A stretch of DNA of 64,000 nucleotides from Vibrio penaeicida (GCF_030689305.1 NZ_JAUYVM010000001.1:124001-188000), one strand, 5' to 3'. Shown: positions 45,668-62,743, counted from the first letter of the stretch. Numbers and translations: made by a program. The notes: a model not told the origin generated them from the sequence alone.

Positions 45668-46948
45668 TTATTGACTTAAACCAGCCAGCTTCTCGAAGTA
45701 ATCTGGGAAGGTTTTTGATGTACACTTAGGATCGTTAATCGTCACCGGTGTATCGCTCAGTGCGACTAATGAGAAACACATCGCCATACGATGATCATCA
45801 TATGTATCAATGGCTGCGTGCTTAAGGTTGGGCGTTGGTGTGATGGTGATGTAATCTTCACCTTCTTCCACTTCCGCGCCTACTTTACGCAGCTCTGTCG
45901 CCATTGCAGATAGGCGATCCGTTTCCTTCACACGCCAGTTATAGACATTGCGAATAGCCGTTGTGCCTTCCGCAAATAGTGCTGCCGTCGCGATAGTCAT
46001 TGCTGCATCAGGTATGTGGTTGAAATCTAAGTCCACAGCTTTCAATTCACCTCGTCGAGACACCACGTAATCGTCGCCCCATTCGATTTTAGCTCCCATT
46101 TTTTCAAGCGCGTCAGCAAACTGAATGTCGCCTTGAATACTGTTTCGACCAATACCAGTCACCTTAATCTCACCACCTTTTATCGCGGCTGCGGCAAGGA
46201 AGTAAGAGGCAGAAGATGCATCGCCTTCCACTAAAAAGTCGCCTGGTGCCTTATAAGACTGTCCTGATGGAACGACAAAGGATTGGTAATCATTGTTGAT
46301 AACATCCACGCCAAACTGCTTCATAATATGCAGTGTAATATCGATGTACGGCTTGGAAACAAGCTCACCAATAATATCAATTTTAATGTCACCTTCTGCT
46401 AAAGGTGCTGACATCAAAAACGCGGTTAAAAACTGGCTGGAAATCGACCCATCTATTTTTACGGTGCCACCTTTTAACCCAGTACCTTTAATTTTTAAAG
46501 GTGGGTAGTTTTCGTTTTCTAGGTATTCGATATCTGCACCGGCAGTCTTAAGCGCATCGACTAAGTGACCGATTGGTCGCTCTTTCATTCTTGGTTCGCC
46601 AGTAAGTACATACTCTCCGCTCCCCAAACACAACGCTGCCGCCAGTGGGCGCATTGCAGTTCCCGCATTTCCTAAAAATAGTTCCTGAGCATTTTCAACA
46701 TTAAAACTGCTGCCTAGACCTTCCACTTCACAGACTGTGTTGTTGTCTGAAAGCTGATAACTCACACCTAATTTCGTCAATGCATTCAGCATATGGCGAA
46801 TATCATCGCTGTCTAACAAATTGGTTAGTCGAGTTTTACCAGAAGCCAAAGCGGCTAATAGCAGGGCACGGTTTGAAACACTTTTTGAACCAGGTAAGTT
46901 AACCTCACCAGAAACGAGAGAAATGGGTTGTAACGTAAGGCTTTCCAT
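45668..46948 (-). CDS. aroA: 3-phosphoshikimate 1-carboxyvinyltransferase (EPSP synthase)
   Basis: AroA joins shikimate-3-phosphate and phosphoenolpyruvate in the sixth step of aromatic amino acid synthesis. The 426-residue protein has [71 protein letters not shown] and [22 protein letters not shown], all class I EPSP synthase blocks. E. coli AroA has 427 residues. In E. coli it follows serC; here it stands alone between yciN and a glycine-zipper gene. Confidence 0.97.
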   Translation of the reverse strand: MESLTLQPISLVSGEVNLPGSKSVSNRALLLAALASGKTRLTNLLDSDDIRHMLNALTKLGVSYQLSDNNTVCEVEGLGSSFNVENAQELFLGNAGTAMRPLAAALCLGSGEYVLTGEPRMKERPIGHLVDALKTAGADIEYLENENYPPLKIKGTGLKGGTVKIDGSISSQFLTAFLMSAPLAEGDIKIDIIGELVSKPYIDITLHIMKQFGVDVINNDYQSFVVPSGQSYKAPGDFLVEGDASSASYFLAAAAIKGGEIKVTGIGRNSIQGDIQFADALEKMGAKIEWGDDYVVSRRGELKAVDLDFNHIPDAAMTIATAALFAEGTTAIRNVYNWRVKETDRLSAMATELRKVGAEVEEGEDYITITPTPNLKHAAIDTYDDHRMAMCFSLVALSDTPVTINDPKCTSKTFPDYFEKLAGLSQ

Positions 46949-47099
46949 TGATGTTGATTATTCCTGCATAGTCTCACACATCCGAGTGCGAGTTTTTATT
47001 TTTCGTACTTGCAGACTAACCAAAAACAGAGTGCTTTGCTAGCACCTGTTAGCCTTACAAACATGCTTTTAATTTCAATGAACTTAAGAGGGAAACACC

Positions 47100-47555
47100 T
47101 TAGTAAGCAATGTCCACCCGAACTCCGTTGTCAAAGTACAAAATTCTTACCGAGTCTCCGCGTTGAAATAGCATGTTGGAGTCAACATCTTGTATCACAT
47201 TGACGAGATCCCCTTTATCTGTATCTATCAGAATTTCAACTAATTTATGCTCTATTCTATAAACCTGATTAGACCTGTCATGCGCGATACCAGCTCCTGT
47301 AACCGCACCCACTACAGTGGCAACTTGCTTACCTGTCCCACCGCCAAATTGGTGTCCAATCAATCCACCTATTGTTGCGCCAGCCAGTGTCTGCCAACCA
47401 CTGGATTTTGACTCTACAATCTGCTGCTCGGTGATATATCGAATACTGTCTACTTTGCCATAAACCACTTCATTTACAGTTCTTGCCTGATTTCTTTGGT
47501 ATTCAGCCTGCACAAAAACAGGAATAATTAATAACATTAGCAATATTTTTCTCAT
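47100..47555 (-). CDS. Glycine-zipper envelope protein
   Basis: A 151-residue exported protein: signal peptide MRKILLMLLIIPVFVQA with likely cleavage before EYQ, then a glycine-zipper 2TM segment (WQTLAGATIGGLIGHQFGGG, then AVTGAGIAHD) of the SlyB/Rickettsia 17-kDa antigen type, and a C-terminal beta-rich region. There is no lipobox cysteine, unlike SlyB. GGAGG lies before ATG 47555; the longer frame adds 35 residues that overlap the divergent aat start. It probably sits in or at the outer membrane; the function is unknown. Confidence 0.82.
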   Translation of the reverse strand: MRKILLMLLIIPVFVQAEYQRNQARTVNEVVYGKVDSIRYITEQQIVESKSSGWQTLAGATIGGLIGHQFGGGTGKQVATVVGAVTGAGIAHDRSNQVYRIEHKLVEILIDTDKGDLVNVIQDVDSNMLFQRGDSVRILYFDNGVRVDIAY

Positions 47556-47589
47556 TATAATTCCTCCAAATTCTGCCAAAATAGTTGAT

Positions 47590-48315
47590 ATGAAGATTTT
47601 TCTACCTGAACTTAGCACCGATCGACAAAGCTTTCCCTCAACCAAAGAAGCATTGGACAACCCTGATGGCTTGATGGCAATGGGGGGAGACCTTCATCCC
47701 GACCGACTACTTTCAGCATACCAGCAAGGCATTTTTCCTTGGTATAGCCACAATGAACCTATTTTGTGGTGGAGCCCTAGCATTCGTGCAACCTTCGATC
47801 CTAAGACATTCAAACCAGCGAAAAGTCTCAAAAAATATTTTCGCAAATCGGGCTATGAAGTTTCCATAAACAAAGCGACCAGAGAGGTGATTACCTTGTG
47901 CGCAGAAACAAGGTCACCTGAAGAGACTTGGCTAGTTGAAGAAATGAGAGATGCCTACAAACGTCTTGCGTCACTGGGTCATGTTCATTCCGTGGAAGTT
48001 TGGCTCAAAGGTCAGATTGTGGGTGGATTATATGGGGTGGAAATTGGACAAGTCTTTTGCGGAGAGTCTATGTTTAGCATACAGCCAAATGCATCAAAAG
48101 TGGCTCTCTGGCATTTTTGCCAACATTTTCAACGTAATGGAGGAGCGTTGATTGATTGCCAGCTAATGAACGCGCATTTGCAATCTTTGGGGGCTGCTGA
48201 ATGTAGCCGAGCTGATTTTATTGATATGTTGGAAATTCTAAAAACAAAAAACGTATCTAAGCAATGCTACCAACCCCAAATACTTGAAAGTCCGATTTCA
48301 GGGGAGTTGTCGTGA
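47590..48315 (+). CDS. aat: Leucyl/phenylalanyl-tRNA-protein transferase
   Basis: Aat adds Leu or Phe from tRNA to proteins with N-terminal Arg or Lys, creating N-degrons read by ClpS and degraded by ClpAP. The 241-residue protein has NPDGLMAMGGDLHPDRLLSAYQQGIFPWYSHNEPILWWSP, GHVHSVEVWLKGQIVGGLYGVEIGQVFCGESMFS and LIDCQLMNAHLQSLGA, near-identical to the family. It overlaps bpt by 4 bases (GTGA). clpS and clpA, the rest of the N-degron pathway, are 5 kb downstream. Confidence 0.96.
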   Translation: MKIFLPELSTDRQSFPSTKEALDNPDGLMAMGGDLHPDRLLSAYQQGIFPWYSHNEPILWWSPSIRATFDPKTFKPAKSLKKYFRKSGYEVSINKATREVITLCAETRSPEETWLVEEMRDAYKRLASLGHVHSVEVWLKGQIVGGLYGVEIGQVFCGESMFSIQPNASKVALWHFCQHFQRNGGALIDCQLMNAHLQSLGAAECSRADFIDMLEILKTKNVSKQCYQPQILESPISGELS

Positions 48316-49013
48316 ATCAGAAAGATCAAACTCTAATCCGCATTGGGATGACAGAGTCCCATGATTGCAGCTATTTAGACGAGCATCAGGAACGCGTTGC
48401 CGTAGTTTTAGATGACGTATTGCACACTTGCTCCGGTTATGAGCTCCTTATGGCCAATGGGTTTCGCCGAAGTGGGAATGCCATCTACAAACCTCAGTGT
48501 GATCAATGCAATGCCTGCCAATCACTCAGAGTCGCAGTCTCAGATTTCAAACCATCCAAAAGCCAGAAACGGCTATTAAACAAGGCGAAAAACGTCGAGT
48601 GGAAGATGAAGAACTCGCTCGATGAAGAGTGGTTTAATGTGTATGAACAGTACATTATTGAGCGCCATCGCGAAGGAAGCATGTACCCTCCTAAGAAACA
48701 GGATTTTTCTGATTTCGCACAAAATGAGTGGCTCAATACTCAATTCTTACATGTCTACGAAGAGGGTAAATTGATAGGGGTCGCTGTAACCGACGTGATG
48801 TCTAACTGTGCTTCCGCTTTTTACACCTTTTATAACCCCCACTCTGAACTGTCTCTTGGCACATTATGCGTGCTCCTTCAGTTGGAATACTGTCAAAAAA
48901 GCGGTAAGCAATGGCTGTATTTAGGCTATCAAATCGACGAATGTCAGGCTATGAACTACAAAGTGCGCTTTCATCCTCATCAAAGGCTAGTAAATCATCG
49001 GTGGCAGGGGTAG
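48312..49013 (+). CDS. bpt: Aspartate/glutamate leucyltransferase Bpt
   Basis: Bpt transfers leucine to N-terminal Asp or Glu (also oxidised residues), feeding the bacterial N-degron pathway. The 233-residue protein has the ATE N-terminal cysteine cluster (CSYLDEHQERVAVVLDD, CDQCNACQSLRVAV) and the C-terminal GNAT-like domain (YTFYNPHSELSLGTLCVLLQLEYC, WLYLGYQIDECQAMNYKVRFHPHQ). The GTG start overlaps the aat stop. It is the second gene of the aat-bpt pair; infA follows 84 bases later. Confidence 0.94.
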   Translation: MNQKDQTLIRIGMTESHDCSYLDEHQERVAVVLDDVLHTCSGYELLMANGFRRSGNAIYKPQCDQCNACQSLRVAVSDFKPSKSQKRLLNKAKNVEWKMKNSLDEEWFNVYEQYIIERHREGSMYPPKKQDFSDFAQNEWLNTQFLHVYEEGKLIGVAVTDVMSNCASAFYTFYNPHSELSLGTLCVLLQLEYCQKSGKQWLYLGYQIDECQAMNYKVRFHPHQRLVNHRWQG

Positions 49014-49097
49014 AATACGCCGCAACTTTACTTTTTATTGTTTTAACGGCAAAATTCGTTCGTTGAAAATTTCAGCCAAATTTCTAAAGAGGATTAA

Positions 49098-49316
<219 letters not shown>

Positions 49317-49330
49317 TTTTCGAGACACAC

Positions 49331-49359
49331 AAAAAACGGAGCACTATGCTCCGTTTTTT
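49331..49359. terminator. Bidirectional terminator between infA and the serine hydrolase gene
   Basis: AAAAAACGGAGC-ACTAT-GCTCCGTTTTTT is a perfect 12-base stem with A and T runs at both ends, 15 bases after the infA stop. Confidence 0.92.
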
Positions 49360-49383
49360 GCGTTTGCCACCAGGAAATCCAAG

Positions 49384-50421
49384 TCATAACAATTGGGAAA
49401 CCTGCTGCGCTAAGTCGAGAATTTGATGGCTTCGGTTGTAATTGCCCCCCGTGGTAACAATAACGGCCCTTTTACTAGGTATAACAATGATGTATTGCTC
49501 TCCATGCCCCATTGCAGCATAAGCCGATGAATGTTGGGGCAGCTGCCAAAAATGCATTCCATAACCTAAGACACCTCGATTAAACTCGCTCTTTTTGATC
49601 AACTGAACCCATTCAGAGTCAATAATTTGTTTGCCTTCCCATTGACCATTATTTAGCAACATCAGTCCAAATTTGCCCATGGATTCGCTGTCAGTCATCA
49701 ACCCCCAATCCGCTCCCGGCTCTCCTGAGCCCAATTGATTGATCCACCGATAATTGCTGATCCCAAGTGGTTCAAATAGCTTCTCGCGCATAACCGTCGC
49801 AAATGGCTTATCGTAGATACGCTCTATCACTTTTGAAAGCCCAATCGTAGATAGCCCGCTGTAACAGAATTGACTTCCTGGCTCAAACCGTAACGTCGTA
49901 TTCAGAAACATTTCTTTCAAATCTTTTGCTGCATAGTGCCTCTGAAATGGGTTTCCAATACCGTAAGGCATCGCGTGTTCATTAAGTGCGTAACCCGTAG
50001 ACATATTGAGTACATGCCTCACCGTTATCGCCATTTTTTCTTGCGTATCTTTGTTTTGGTATTCAGGAAATAAACTAAAAACAGGGACATCGAGACTGGC
50101 TAACCGCCCCTCATCAATAGCCATGAAAATGAGCGTTGCGACAAATGATTTTGTCACCGAATGAACATTGTGGAGCGCATCACGACCAACTGGCATATTT
50201 GAAGTCTGAATATGACCATATCGCCCTCCACCCTCTCGAAAAATTTCAACCAGCTTTTCATTGTCCTGCCAAACCACTAAGGCGTGGATGCTGTTTGCTT
50301 GGTTGTTTTTGATTCTTTCAACGATGCCTGAGAAATTTTCTGGAGCCAAAACCACCTGTGTTTTATTTCCACCGCAAGCGGCAAGAACAAAACCCATCAT
50401 ACATATGTAAAGCCAACGCAT
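49384..50421 (-). CDS. Serine hydrolase lipoprotein (class C beta-lactamase / AmpH-like fold)
   Basis: A 345-residue protein with a lipoprotein signal (MRWLYICMMGFVLAAC, lipid on C16) and a serine-hydrolase domain: SVTK (S88-K91) is the S-x-x-K motif, and YSG in FCYSGLSTIGLSKVIERIYDKPF stands where Y-x-N is usual. GHGEQYIIVIPSKRAVIVTTGG occupies the KTG-like region. Such proteins are esterases, D,D-peptidases or unknown hydrolases; true beta-lactamase activity is unlikely from these motifs. It is inserted between infA and clpA, which are usually near each other, and is read opposite to infA. Confidence 0.82.
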   Translation of the reverse strand: MRWLYICMMGFVLAACGGNKTQVVLAPENFSGIVERIKNNQANSIHALVVWQDNEKLVEIFREGGGRYGHIQTSNMPVGRDALHNVHSVTKSFVATLIFMAIDEGRLASLDVPVFSLFPEYQNKDTQEKMAITVRHVLNMSTGYALNEHAMPYGIGNPFQRHYAAKDLKEMFLNTTLRFEPGSQFCYSGLSTIGLSKVIERIYDKPFATVMREKLFEPLGISNYRWINQLGSGEPGADWGLMTDSESMGKFGLMLLNNGQWEGKQIIDSEWVQLIKKSEFNRGVLGYGMHFWQLPQHSSAYAAMGHGEQYIIVIPSKRAVIVTTGGNYNRSHQILDLAQQVSQLL

Positions 50422-50569
50422 AAGGAATTCCTTATTTTTCTTATCGTTACCTCAAGCGTTACATAAAAAACATAAAGGTTGGATTAAAGACGCATGAAGT
50501 TTTTAAACAATGGGAGAAGGTTTAAAAAACGCAACGAGGAGGAAAGAAAAGCAGAAAGGATTGGGGAAT

Positions 50570-50596
50570 AAAAAATGCGCCCTTACAGGCGCATTT
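50570..50596 (-). terminator. Terminator after clpA
   Basis: On the minus strand AAATGCGCC-TGTAAG-GGCGCATTT is followed by TTTATTCC, about 25 bases after the clpA stop. Confidence 0.88.
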
Positions 50597-50618
50597 AGAG
50601 TTAACAATTTTCGTTCAA

Positions 50619-52895
50619 TTAATGAGGAACTGCTTCTTTCTTGTTCTCATAATGGAACACCAACTCGTCATCTTTTAGAGTTACCTTAACGGTTCCCCCA
50701 TCAACTAACGAGCCAAACAGCAACTCATTGGCAAGCGGCTTCTTGAGGTTCTCTTGAATCACCCTAGCCATAGGTCTTGCACCCATGGTTTTGTCGTAGC
50801 CTTTGTGTGCTAACCAGTGACGAGCATCTTCTGACACTTCCATGGAAACACCACGTGAATCAAGCTGCGCTTGAAGCTCAACAATAAACTTATCGACGAC
50901 TTGGTGAATCACACTTTCATCTAGGCTGTTAAACCAAATGATGTTATCCAAACGGTTACGGAACTCAGGAGTGAATACTTTCTTAATTTCACCCATTGCA
51001 TCATGGCTATGATCTTGCTGAATCAAGCCGATAGACTTCTTAACCGTCTCGGCAACGCCAGCGTTGGTTGTCATAACCAGAATCACATTACGGAAATCCG
51101 CTTTGCGTCCATTGTTGTCTGTTAGCGTACCGTTATCCATAACTTGCAGCAGCAGGTTAAAGATATCTGGGTGTGCTTTTTCAATCTCATCAAGCAATAC
51201 AACTGAGTGAGGATGTTTAATCACAGCATCAGTCAACAAGCCACCTTGGTCATAACCGACGTAACCAGGAGGTGCACCAATCAATCGGCTCACAGAATGA
51301 CGTTCACCGTACTCAGACATATCAAAGCGCAACAACTCAACGCCCAATAGTTTGGAAAGCTGAACCGTTACTTCAGTTTTACCAACACCAGTAGGACCAG
51401 CGAACAAGAACGAACCAACAGGTTTGTTATCCGCGCCTAATCCTGCTCGAGTAAGCTTGATTGCTTCGCTCAATACTTCGATTGCTGGATCTTGACCAAA
51501 CACCAACATCTTCATTTTTTCATCAAGATTCAGCAGGATATCTTTGTCTGAAGAAGAAACGGATTTTTCCGGAATGCGAGCCATTTTGGCAACCATATTC
51601 TCAATATCGGAAACACCCACCGTCTTCTTACGGCGACTTGCCGGAGCCAGACGACTGCGCGCACCTGCCTCATCAATTACGTCTATTGCTTTATCGGGCA
51701 AATGACGCTCATTGATGTATTTCGCTGAAAGTTCTACCGCAGCACGTAAAGCCTGCTTGGTGTAGCGAACTTCATGGTGAGCTTCGTATTTAGGCTTAAG
51801 ACCAATCAAAATCTTAGTCGTATCGTCCAACGAAGGTTCTACGATATCGATCTTCTGGAATCGGCGTGAAAGCGCACGCTCTTTTTCAAAAATATTGCTG
51901 TATTCTTGATACGTTGTGGAACCGATGCAACGAAGCTTGCCGCTGCTAAGAAGTGGTTTGATCAAATTAGCGGCATCAACTTGCCCACCTGAAGCGGCAC
52001 CTGCCCCGATGATAGTGTGAATCTCATCGATAAACAGAATCGCATCTTCTTCTTTTTCTAATTGCTTAAGTATTGCTTTGAAGCGTTTTTCAAAGTCACC
52101 GCGGTACTTAGTACCAGCAAGTAAAGAGCCGATATCCAAAGAGTAGATAACGCTGTCTTTGATCACTTCTGGTACTTGACCTTCTACGATTCTCCAAGCC
52201 AGCCCTTCAGCAATTGCCGTTTTACCTACGCCCGCCTCACCAACCAGCAGTGGGTTATTTTTACGGCGTCGGCAAAGTACTTGTATCGTACGCTCAAGTT
52301 CTTTATCTCGACCAATAAGCGGATCGATATGCCCTTGTTTTGCAATCTGATTTAGATTAGTTGCAAAGTTCTCTAATCGTTCTTCAGAGTTGCCATCTTC
52401 CGATGAAGACTCTTCACCAAATACATTAGAAGACGAATCTTCTTCACCGTTATTTTGCGGTGATTTACTGATTCCATGCGAAATGTAGTTAACGATATCT
52501 AAGCGGCTAATGTCATTTTTCTTGAGTAGATAAGCCGCGTGAGACTCTTGCTCGCTAAAGATAGCAACCAATACATTCGCACCCGTTACTTCACTACGCC
52601 CTGAAGACTGGACGTGGAAAACAGCACGTTGCAATACGCGTTGAAAACTTAGAGTAGGTTGAGTTTCTCTTGTCTCATCGTTTTCTGGAATGAGAGGTGT
52701 TGTTTGATCGATAAATGTATCAAGCTCCTGGCGAAGAACGTCCAGATCAGCTTGGCATGCTTTTAGTGCTTCTTTTGCAGCGTCGTTGTCGAGTAGCGCG
52801 AGGAGCAGATGTTCAACGGTCATGAATTCATGTCGTTTGTCTCTCGCACGAGCAAAAGCACTATTAAGGCTCGACTCTAGTTCTTTATTTAGCAT
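50619..52895 (-). CDS. clpA: ATP-dependent Clp protease ATP-binding subunit ClpA
   Basis: ClpA is the AAA+ unfoldase that feeds substrates to ClpP. From ATG at 52895 the protein has 758 residues ([35 protein letters not shown]). A Clp N-domain is followed by two ATPase modules with Walker [10 protein letters not shown] and GPTGVGKTE and Walker B motifs ILFIDEIHT and [13 protein letters not shown] perfect GGAGG precedes the ATG; the 54 extra codons of the longest frame overlap clpS. It is translated 43 bases after clpS on the same strand. Confidence 0.97.
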   Translation of the reverse strand: MLNKELESSLNSAFARARDKRHEFMTVEHLLLALLDNDAAKEALKACQADLDVLRQELDTFIDQTTPLIPENDETRETQPTLSFQRVLQRAVFHVQSSGRSEVTGANVLVAIFSEQESHAAYLLKKNDISRLDIVNYISHGISKSPQNNGEEDSSSNVFGEESSSEDGNSEERLENFATNLNQIAKQGHIDPLIGRDKELERTIQVLCRRRKNNPLLVGEAGVGKTAIAEGLAWRIVEGQVPEVIKDSVIYSLDIGSLLAGTKYRGDFEKRFKAILKQLEKEEDAILFIDEIHTIIGAGAASGGQVDAANLIKPLLSSGKLRCIGSTTYQEYSNIFEKERALSRRFQKIDIVEPSLDDTTKILIGLKPKYEAHHEVRYTKQALRAAVELSAKYINERHLPDKAIDVIDEAGARSRLAPASRRKKTVGVSDIENMVAKMARIPEKSVSSSDKDILLNLDEKMKMLVFGQDPAIEVLSEAIKLTRAGLGADNKPVGSFLFAGPTGVGKTEVTVQLSKLLGVELLRFDMSEYGERHSVSRLIGAPPGYVGYDQGGLLTDAVIKHPHSVVLLDEIEKAHPDIFNLLLQVMDNGTLTDNNGRKADFRNVILVMTTNAGVAETVKKSIGLIQQDHSHDAMGEIKKVFTPEFRNRLDNIIWFNSLDESVIHQVVDKFIVELQAQLDSRGVSMEVSEDARHWLAHKGYDKTMGARPMARVIQENLKKPLANELLFGSLVDGGTVKVTLKDDELVFHYENKKEAVPH

Positions 52896-52938
52896 AAGTA
52901 CCTCCCCAAAAGAACAACCTATGTTGCTCAAGCAAGCT

Positions 52939-53259
52939 TTATGCCTGCTCCATTGTACATAACAGCGGATGCTCATTCTCTTTCGAGTGCACAGTGACTT
53001 GCGCCACCTTTGTTTCCGCAACTTCGGCAGTGTAAGTGCCACAAATTGCTTTCCCATCGTAATGCACTTTGAGCATCACTTGTGTTGCTTTTTCTATATC
53101 CATTGAAAAGAAACGTTCGAGTATTTCAATCACAAAATCCATTGGCGTGTAATCGTCATTGTTGAGAATAACGTTGTACATAGCCGGTGGTTTTACTTGT
53201 GTTTTTTCTTTCTCCAGTAAATCCGAGTCTGGAGTGACCCATTGATATTGCTTGCTCAT
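52939..53259 (-). CDS. clpS: Clp protease adaptor protein ClpS
   Basis: ClpS binds N-degrons (Leu, Phe, Tyr, Trp at the N-terminus) and delivers them to ClpAP. The 106-residue protein has a flexible N-terminus, then [28 protein letters not shown] with the substrate-binding NDDYTPM loop, and [23 protein letters not shown]. It lies ahead of clpA in the same operon. No clear ribosome binding site precedes its ATG. With aat and bpt nearby, the complete N-degron pathway lies in this region. Confidence 0.96.
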   Translation of the reverse strand: MSKQYQWVTPDSDLLEKEKTQVKPPAMYNVILNNDDYTPMDFVIEILERFFSMDIEKATQVMLKVHYDGKAICGTYTAEVAETKVAQVTVHSKENEHPLLCTMEQA

Positions 53260-53685
53260 TTTTTTGTCGGTTTTTAGGAGGATTGAGACTCAAGGATGTT
53301 ACTCAAATTTCACCCTCTACTTAAGACTAATGCACCAATTGTATCCCTGCAAATAAAACATTGCTATTGGAGTTATTCAAACTTTAGAGAGATTTTTTAT
53401 TGAGGAAAATATCACTTTAAATATCCACAACAACATTATTGTCAATATGCACTCTAGTTATAATTTTGTTAATCTCAAAAATGAAATCTTTGTCAAATTG
53501 TTAGATTTTATTACTGCAAACTATTGACTGAGCTCATTCATTGACTAAATTGTGTTCTTGGTGGCTAAAATTTTAGCAATTGCTGAATTGATAGCCATAG
53601 CAGTATGATGCAACAATATTGATAGATACAGCTGCGTCGACGTAAACAACATCAGTTACTAAAAAATGCATGAGGGATGTATAGC
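53260..53685. other. Divergent region between clpS and cspD
   Basis: A 426-base AT-rich gap without a gene. It must carry the promoters of clpS and cspD. I see no clear sigma-70 pair, operator or small RNA terminator in it. Confidence 0.4.
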
Positions 53686-53907
53686 ATGGCTACAGGTACA
53701 GTGAAGTGGTTTAATAACGCCAAAGGATTTGGGTTTATCTGTCCGGAAGGAGAAGAGGGCGATATTTTCGCACACTACTCAACAATAAAAATGGACGGAT
53801 ACCGTACTCTTAAAGCTGGACAACCAGTCAACTACGAAGTTGAGCAGGGTCCAAAAGGCTTCCATGCGAGCTCTGTAATTCCAATTGAAGGCGAACCTGC
53901 CAAATAA
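53686..53907 (+). CDS. cspD: Cold-shock-like protein CspD
   Basis: A 73-residue cold-shock domain protein with RNA-binding motifs KGFGFI and DIFAHYST. The start MATGTVKWFNNAKGFGFICPEGEEGDIFAHYSTIKMDGYRTL is close to E. coli CspD, a stationary-phase inhibitor of DNA replication that also lies divergently beside clpS. The frame opens 3 codons earlier, but ATG 53686, with GAGGG upstream, is the family start. A terminator follows. Confidence 0.95.
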   Translation: MATGTVKWFNNAKGFGFICPEGEEGDIFAHYSTIKMDGYRTLKAGQPVNYEVEQGPKGFHASSVIPIEGEPAK

Positions 53908-53923
53908 TCGAAATTCGGAGTAT

Positions 53924-53950
53924 AAGAAACCCGCTTACGCGGGTTTCTTT
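53924..53950. terminator. Terminator after cspD
   Basis: AAGAAACCCGC-TTAC-GCGGGTTTCTT is a perfect 11-base stem followed by TGTTTTT, about 16 bases after the cspD stop. A TATACCCAAACAAC dispersed motif follows. Confidence 0.9.
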
Positions 53951-54045
53951 GTTTTTATACCCAAACAACGTTAAACGGAGTTTGGAGAAAAGCTTTAAAT
54001 AAATGGCTGCAATACATCGGATTACAGCCTCTCTATCTCTTCGCC

Positions 54046-56702
<2,657 letters not shown>

Positions 56703-57377
56703 ATGTCTTTTCGCTCTCGCAGCGTAAAATCAAAGAGTTCTGGTGCTTCTCGCACAGCATCTTTTAAAACAAATGCCAAAGTTCGATCAAAAAAATCACA
56801 AAAAACACCTCATAAACCCAACAGTGTGTCCGCAGAAGAACGTAAGGTACTTCTGTTTAATAAACCGTTTGACACGCTAAGCCAATTTACAGATGGCGAA
56901 GGAAGAAAAACGCTAGCGGACTATATATCAGTAAAGGAAGTGTATGCGGCAGGTAGGCTAGACAGAGACAGTGAGGGCCTTATGGTGCTTACTAACGACG
57001 GAATCTTGCAAGCCCGATTGACGCAGCCAAAATCAAAATCCCCTAAAACCTATTGGGTTCAGGTCGAAGGCTCGCCAGCAGAGGAAGATCTCGAAAAGCT
57101 AAGAAAAGGTGTCGAATTGAAAGATGGCATGACATTGCCCGCACAAGTAGACATCATGCCTGAGCCCAATGTATGGGAACGCCACCCACCCGTTCGCTTT
57201 CGCGCCTCTATTCCAACGACTTGGCTTGCCATTACCATTGTAGAAGGCAGAAATCGTCAAGTACGCCGTATGACAGCCAATATAGGCTTCCCTACTCTTC
57301 GCTTGATCCGTTATTCCATGGGAGATTGGAACGTAGGCGACTTACAACCAGGTGAATGGAAGTACGTCTCCGTATAG
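56703..57377 (+). CDS. rluE: 23S rRNA pseudouridine(2457) synthase RluE
   Basis: RluE makes pseudouridine 2457 in 23S rRNA. The 224-residue protein has a basic, serine-rich N-terminal extension (about 1-50) and the catalytic domain with [27 protein letters not shown], the aspartate motif [18 protein letters not shown] and [29 protein letters not shown] lies before ATG 56703. The longer frame adds 32 residues without family similarity. icd is divergent and mnmA follows. Confidence 0.94.
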   Translation: MSFRSRSVKSKSSGASRTASFKTNAKVRSKKSQKTPHKPNSVSAEERKVLLFNKPFDTLSQFTDGEGRKTLADYISVKEVYAAGRLDRDSEGLMVLTNDGILQARLTQPKSKSPKTYWVQVEGSPAEEDLEKLRKGVELKDGMTLPAQVDIMPEPNVWERHPPVRFRASIPTTWLAITIVEGRNRQVRRMTANIGFPTLRLIRYSMGDWNVGDLQPGEWKYVSV

Positions 57378-57435
57378 GTCGCCATTTCGAGATATTGATG
57401 AAGATTTCAGCAAGTACACCCATTGCTTTTTGTGA

Positions 57436-58623
<1,188 letters not shown>

Positions 58624-58641
58624 TAATTAAGGAGCACTTAC

Positions 58642-60664
<2,023 letters not shown>

Positions 60665-60686
60665 CTTAGATAATACTAAGAATATC

Positions 60687-60719
60687 AAAACCAGCGAGTT
60701 AATCTTCGCTGGTTTTTTT
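60687..60719 (+). terminator. Terminator after purB
   Basis: AACCAGCGA-gttaatct-TCGCTGGTT followed by a T run, about 24 bases after the purB stop. Confidence 0.9.
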
Positions 60720-60989
60720 CTGCCTACAGAACTCACCGAGCTTTTATATTCATCCGATAATCGATATAAAACCCGCATTAACCCCTACCTTCCCTATCAC
60801 TTAAAGTCTCACATTTGAGCCATATATATAATTAATTTAATTACATTCCATTAAAAGCTCAATTTTTGATCATATAGCTCTTTTTTCATACACGAATAGT
60901 TGCGCATTAAGTTAACCATTTGTTTTATAAGAATTCTCATTTTCAATAATGTAACTAAATATATAAATTCAGTACAAAACATTATTTAT
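60720..60989. other. AT-rich region upstream of the chemoreceptor
   Basis: This part of the 414-base purB-chemoreceptor gap holds no gene. It is very AT-rich, with several A/T tracts near 60820-60980, and has no recognised site apart from the CRP site that follows. Confidence 0.4.
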
Positions 60990-61005
60990 TGTGATATAAA
61001 TCACA
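60990..61005 (+). promoter_or_regulatory. Perfect CRP-binding site upstream of the chemoreceptor
   Basis: TGTGATATAAATCACA has the exact TGTGA-N6-TCACA form of the CRP consensus and lies 74 bases before the start codon of the chemoreceptor gene. This is a usual distance for a class I or II activation site. It implies cAMP-CRP control of the receptor. Confidence 0.85.
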
Positions 61006-61078
61006 CCAAATCAAGGATGGTTATAGAAATACAATAAATACATAACACAAATCTGAGCCATAGAATAAAGAGGAATTT

Positions 61079-62713
61079 ATGTTTCTTAAAAATCTCGCAA
61101 TCAGCAGAAAACTTGCTTTGTCATTTTCTTTGATTGCAGTTATTAATATTATTTTTGCTGTCTTTTTCCTGAACGGTTTAAAACACATTCAAAACGAGCT
61201 GCTTAACTACGCAGACGACACGCTACCAGCGGTCATGACCGTTGAGTCACTCCAACAAGATTTCTTAGAATTGCGCCTTTCTCAGTACAAACTGCTAAAG
61301 GTTCATAATAACCATGCGGAACTTCTGAGCGACATTCAAGGCAATGAGCTACTGAAAAAAGAGCTATCAAAAAACCTAGCAGCTTACGGCAAAACAGTCT
61401 GGCCCGGTGAAGAGCAGAACACGTTTGACCAACTAATGAGTGATTGGAATCAATACATCCTGCAAAGCAACCAATTCCACGAGTTACTGGTTGACGATAA
61501 CAACCTGCAAGCTCAAAAATTAGTTCTCAATAACCAAGCAACAGCAGAGTCAATGTCCCGGTCTTTCACTACATTGAAACGTATTCTGAACGATGCAATG
61601 TTGAGTAACAGAGCTACGATTCTTTCTGAGATCGATGGCTTGGAGATGAAGAACCTAACAAGCAACGCTCTGGCACTTATTGTCATGCTTATCGTTACCG
61701 TTGTTCTTACTAAGGTGATATGTGGTCCACTTACCGCTGTCGCGACCTTGGCTAACGACATCGCAGACGGTGATCTTTCGCAAAAACTGGATCACAACGC
61801 CATCGGAAAAGACGAACTGGGCCAGCTAGCGACTTCCGTCGAATCCATGCAAAACAACCTTAAATCTCTAATTGAACAAGTTGCCTCTGCGGTTTCTCAA
61901 GTTAACCACTCTGCTGGTGAAGTGAACATGATTTCAAGTCAATCAGCGGAAGGTATGCAACACCAACAAAAAGAAACCAACCAAGTATCATCTGCAATGA
62001 CAGAGATGGAATCTGTCATTCATGATATTTCGAAAAACACAGAAACATCAGCTCAAGAAACACAAGATGCGATGAACCTGACTAAGAATGGCAACGAACA
62101 AGTGAAACTGATGATCGATGCCATGATGGAAGTCGCGGACTCTATTCGCCTTTCAAGCGAAACAGTAGCTGAATTAGAAAAGCGCTCACAACAAATCCAT
62201 ATTTTTGTCGACGTGATTCAAGATATCGCAGAGCAAACGAATCTTCTTGCACTTAATGCAGCAATCGAAGCAGCGCGCGCTGGTGAGAGTGGCCGTGGCT
62301 TTGCAGTTGTTGCTTCAGAGGTACGTTCACTCGCTGGACGTACACAAGATTCTACCGGTGAAATCAGCACGATCATTGAAGAATTTAAAGCCAGCACTCA
62401 GAAAGTTAAAACAGTTTCTGATGGCAGCCAAGAAAGCACGTCAAGGTGTTTAGGGCTGGGTGATCAAGTTCAAGATATTATGGGTGACATCCAGAATGCT
62501 GTGACTCAAATTTCTGATATGGGTGTCCAAATAGCCAGCGCTTGTAGCCAGCAATCCGCGGTAGTTGGTGACCTTTCGGTTCGCGTTGAAAACATGCAAA
62601 GCTCGTCCGAACAAGTTGCACAAGGCTCTCTTCAAACCGCGCAATCATGTGCTGAATTAGAGCAACTGTCTCAATCACTACAGCAGTCAATGGCAAAATT
62701 CCGACTGGTGTAA
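61079..62713 (+). CDS. Methyl-accepting chemotaxis protein
   Basis: A 544-residue transmembrane chemoreceptor: TM1 (about 13-31), a helical periplasmic domain of the four-helix-bundle MCP type (about 35-190), TM2 (about 196-216), HAMP (about 217-268) and a cytoplasmic signalling domain with [41 protein letters not shown] at the hairpin tip that contacts CheA and CheW. No C-terminal CheR pentapeptide is seen. The ligand is unknown. A CRP site precedes it, and it lies alone before bsrV. Confidence 0.93.
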   Translation: MFLKNLAISRKLALSFSLIAVINIIFAVFFLNGLKHIQNELLNYADDTLPAVMTVESLQQDFLELRLSQYKLLKVHNNHAELLSDIQGNELLKKELSKNLAAYGKTVWPGEEQNTFDQLMSDWNQYILQSNQFHELLVDDNNLQAQKLVLNNQATAESMSRSFTTLKRILNDAMLSNRATILSEIDGLEMKNLTSNALALIVMLIVTVVLTKVICGPLTAVATLANDIADGDLSQKLDHNAIGKDELGQLATSVESMQNNLKSLIEQVASAVSQVNHSAGEVNMISSQSAEGMQHQQKETNQVSSAMTEMESVIHDISKNTETSAQETQDAMNLTKNGNEQVKLMIDAMMEVADSIRLSSETVAELEKRSQQIHIFVDVIQDIAEQTNLLALNAAIEAARAGESGRGFAVVASEVRSLAGRTQDSTGEISTIIEEFKASTQKVKTVSDGSQESTSRCLGLGDQVQDIMGDIQNAVTQISDMGVQIASACSQQSAVVGDLSVRVENMQSSSEQVAQGSLQTAQSCAELEQLSQSLQQSMAKFRLV

Positions 62714-62725
62714 CTCTTTCTTTAC

Positions 62726-62743
62726 TTGGGTCCATTGACCCAA
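62726..62743. repeat. Inverted repeat after the chemoreceptor gene
   Basis: TTGGGTC and GACCCAA pair around CATT, 13 bases after the chemoreceptor stop. The GGGTC...GACCC core resembles the hairpins at 18818 and 21412. There is no T run. Confidence 0.5.

Noticed and set aside
49317..49383. Possible tRNA gene near infA, as seen near this locus in some enterobacteria
   Set aside because: The gap holds only a terminator; no cloverleaf or CCA end is present.
49384..50421. Antibiotic-resistance beta-lactamase
   Set aside because: The S-x-x-K motif is present, but the Y-x-N position reads YSG and no standard KTG is seen, so resistance cannot be claimed.
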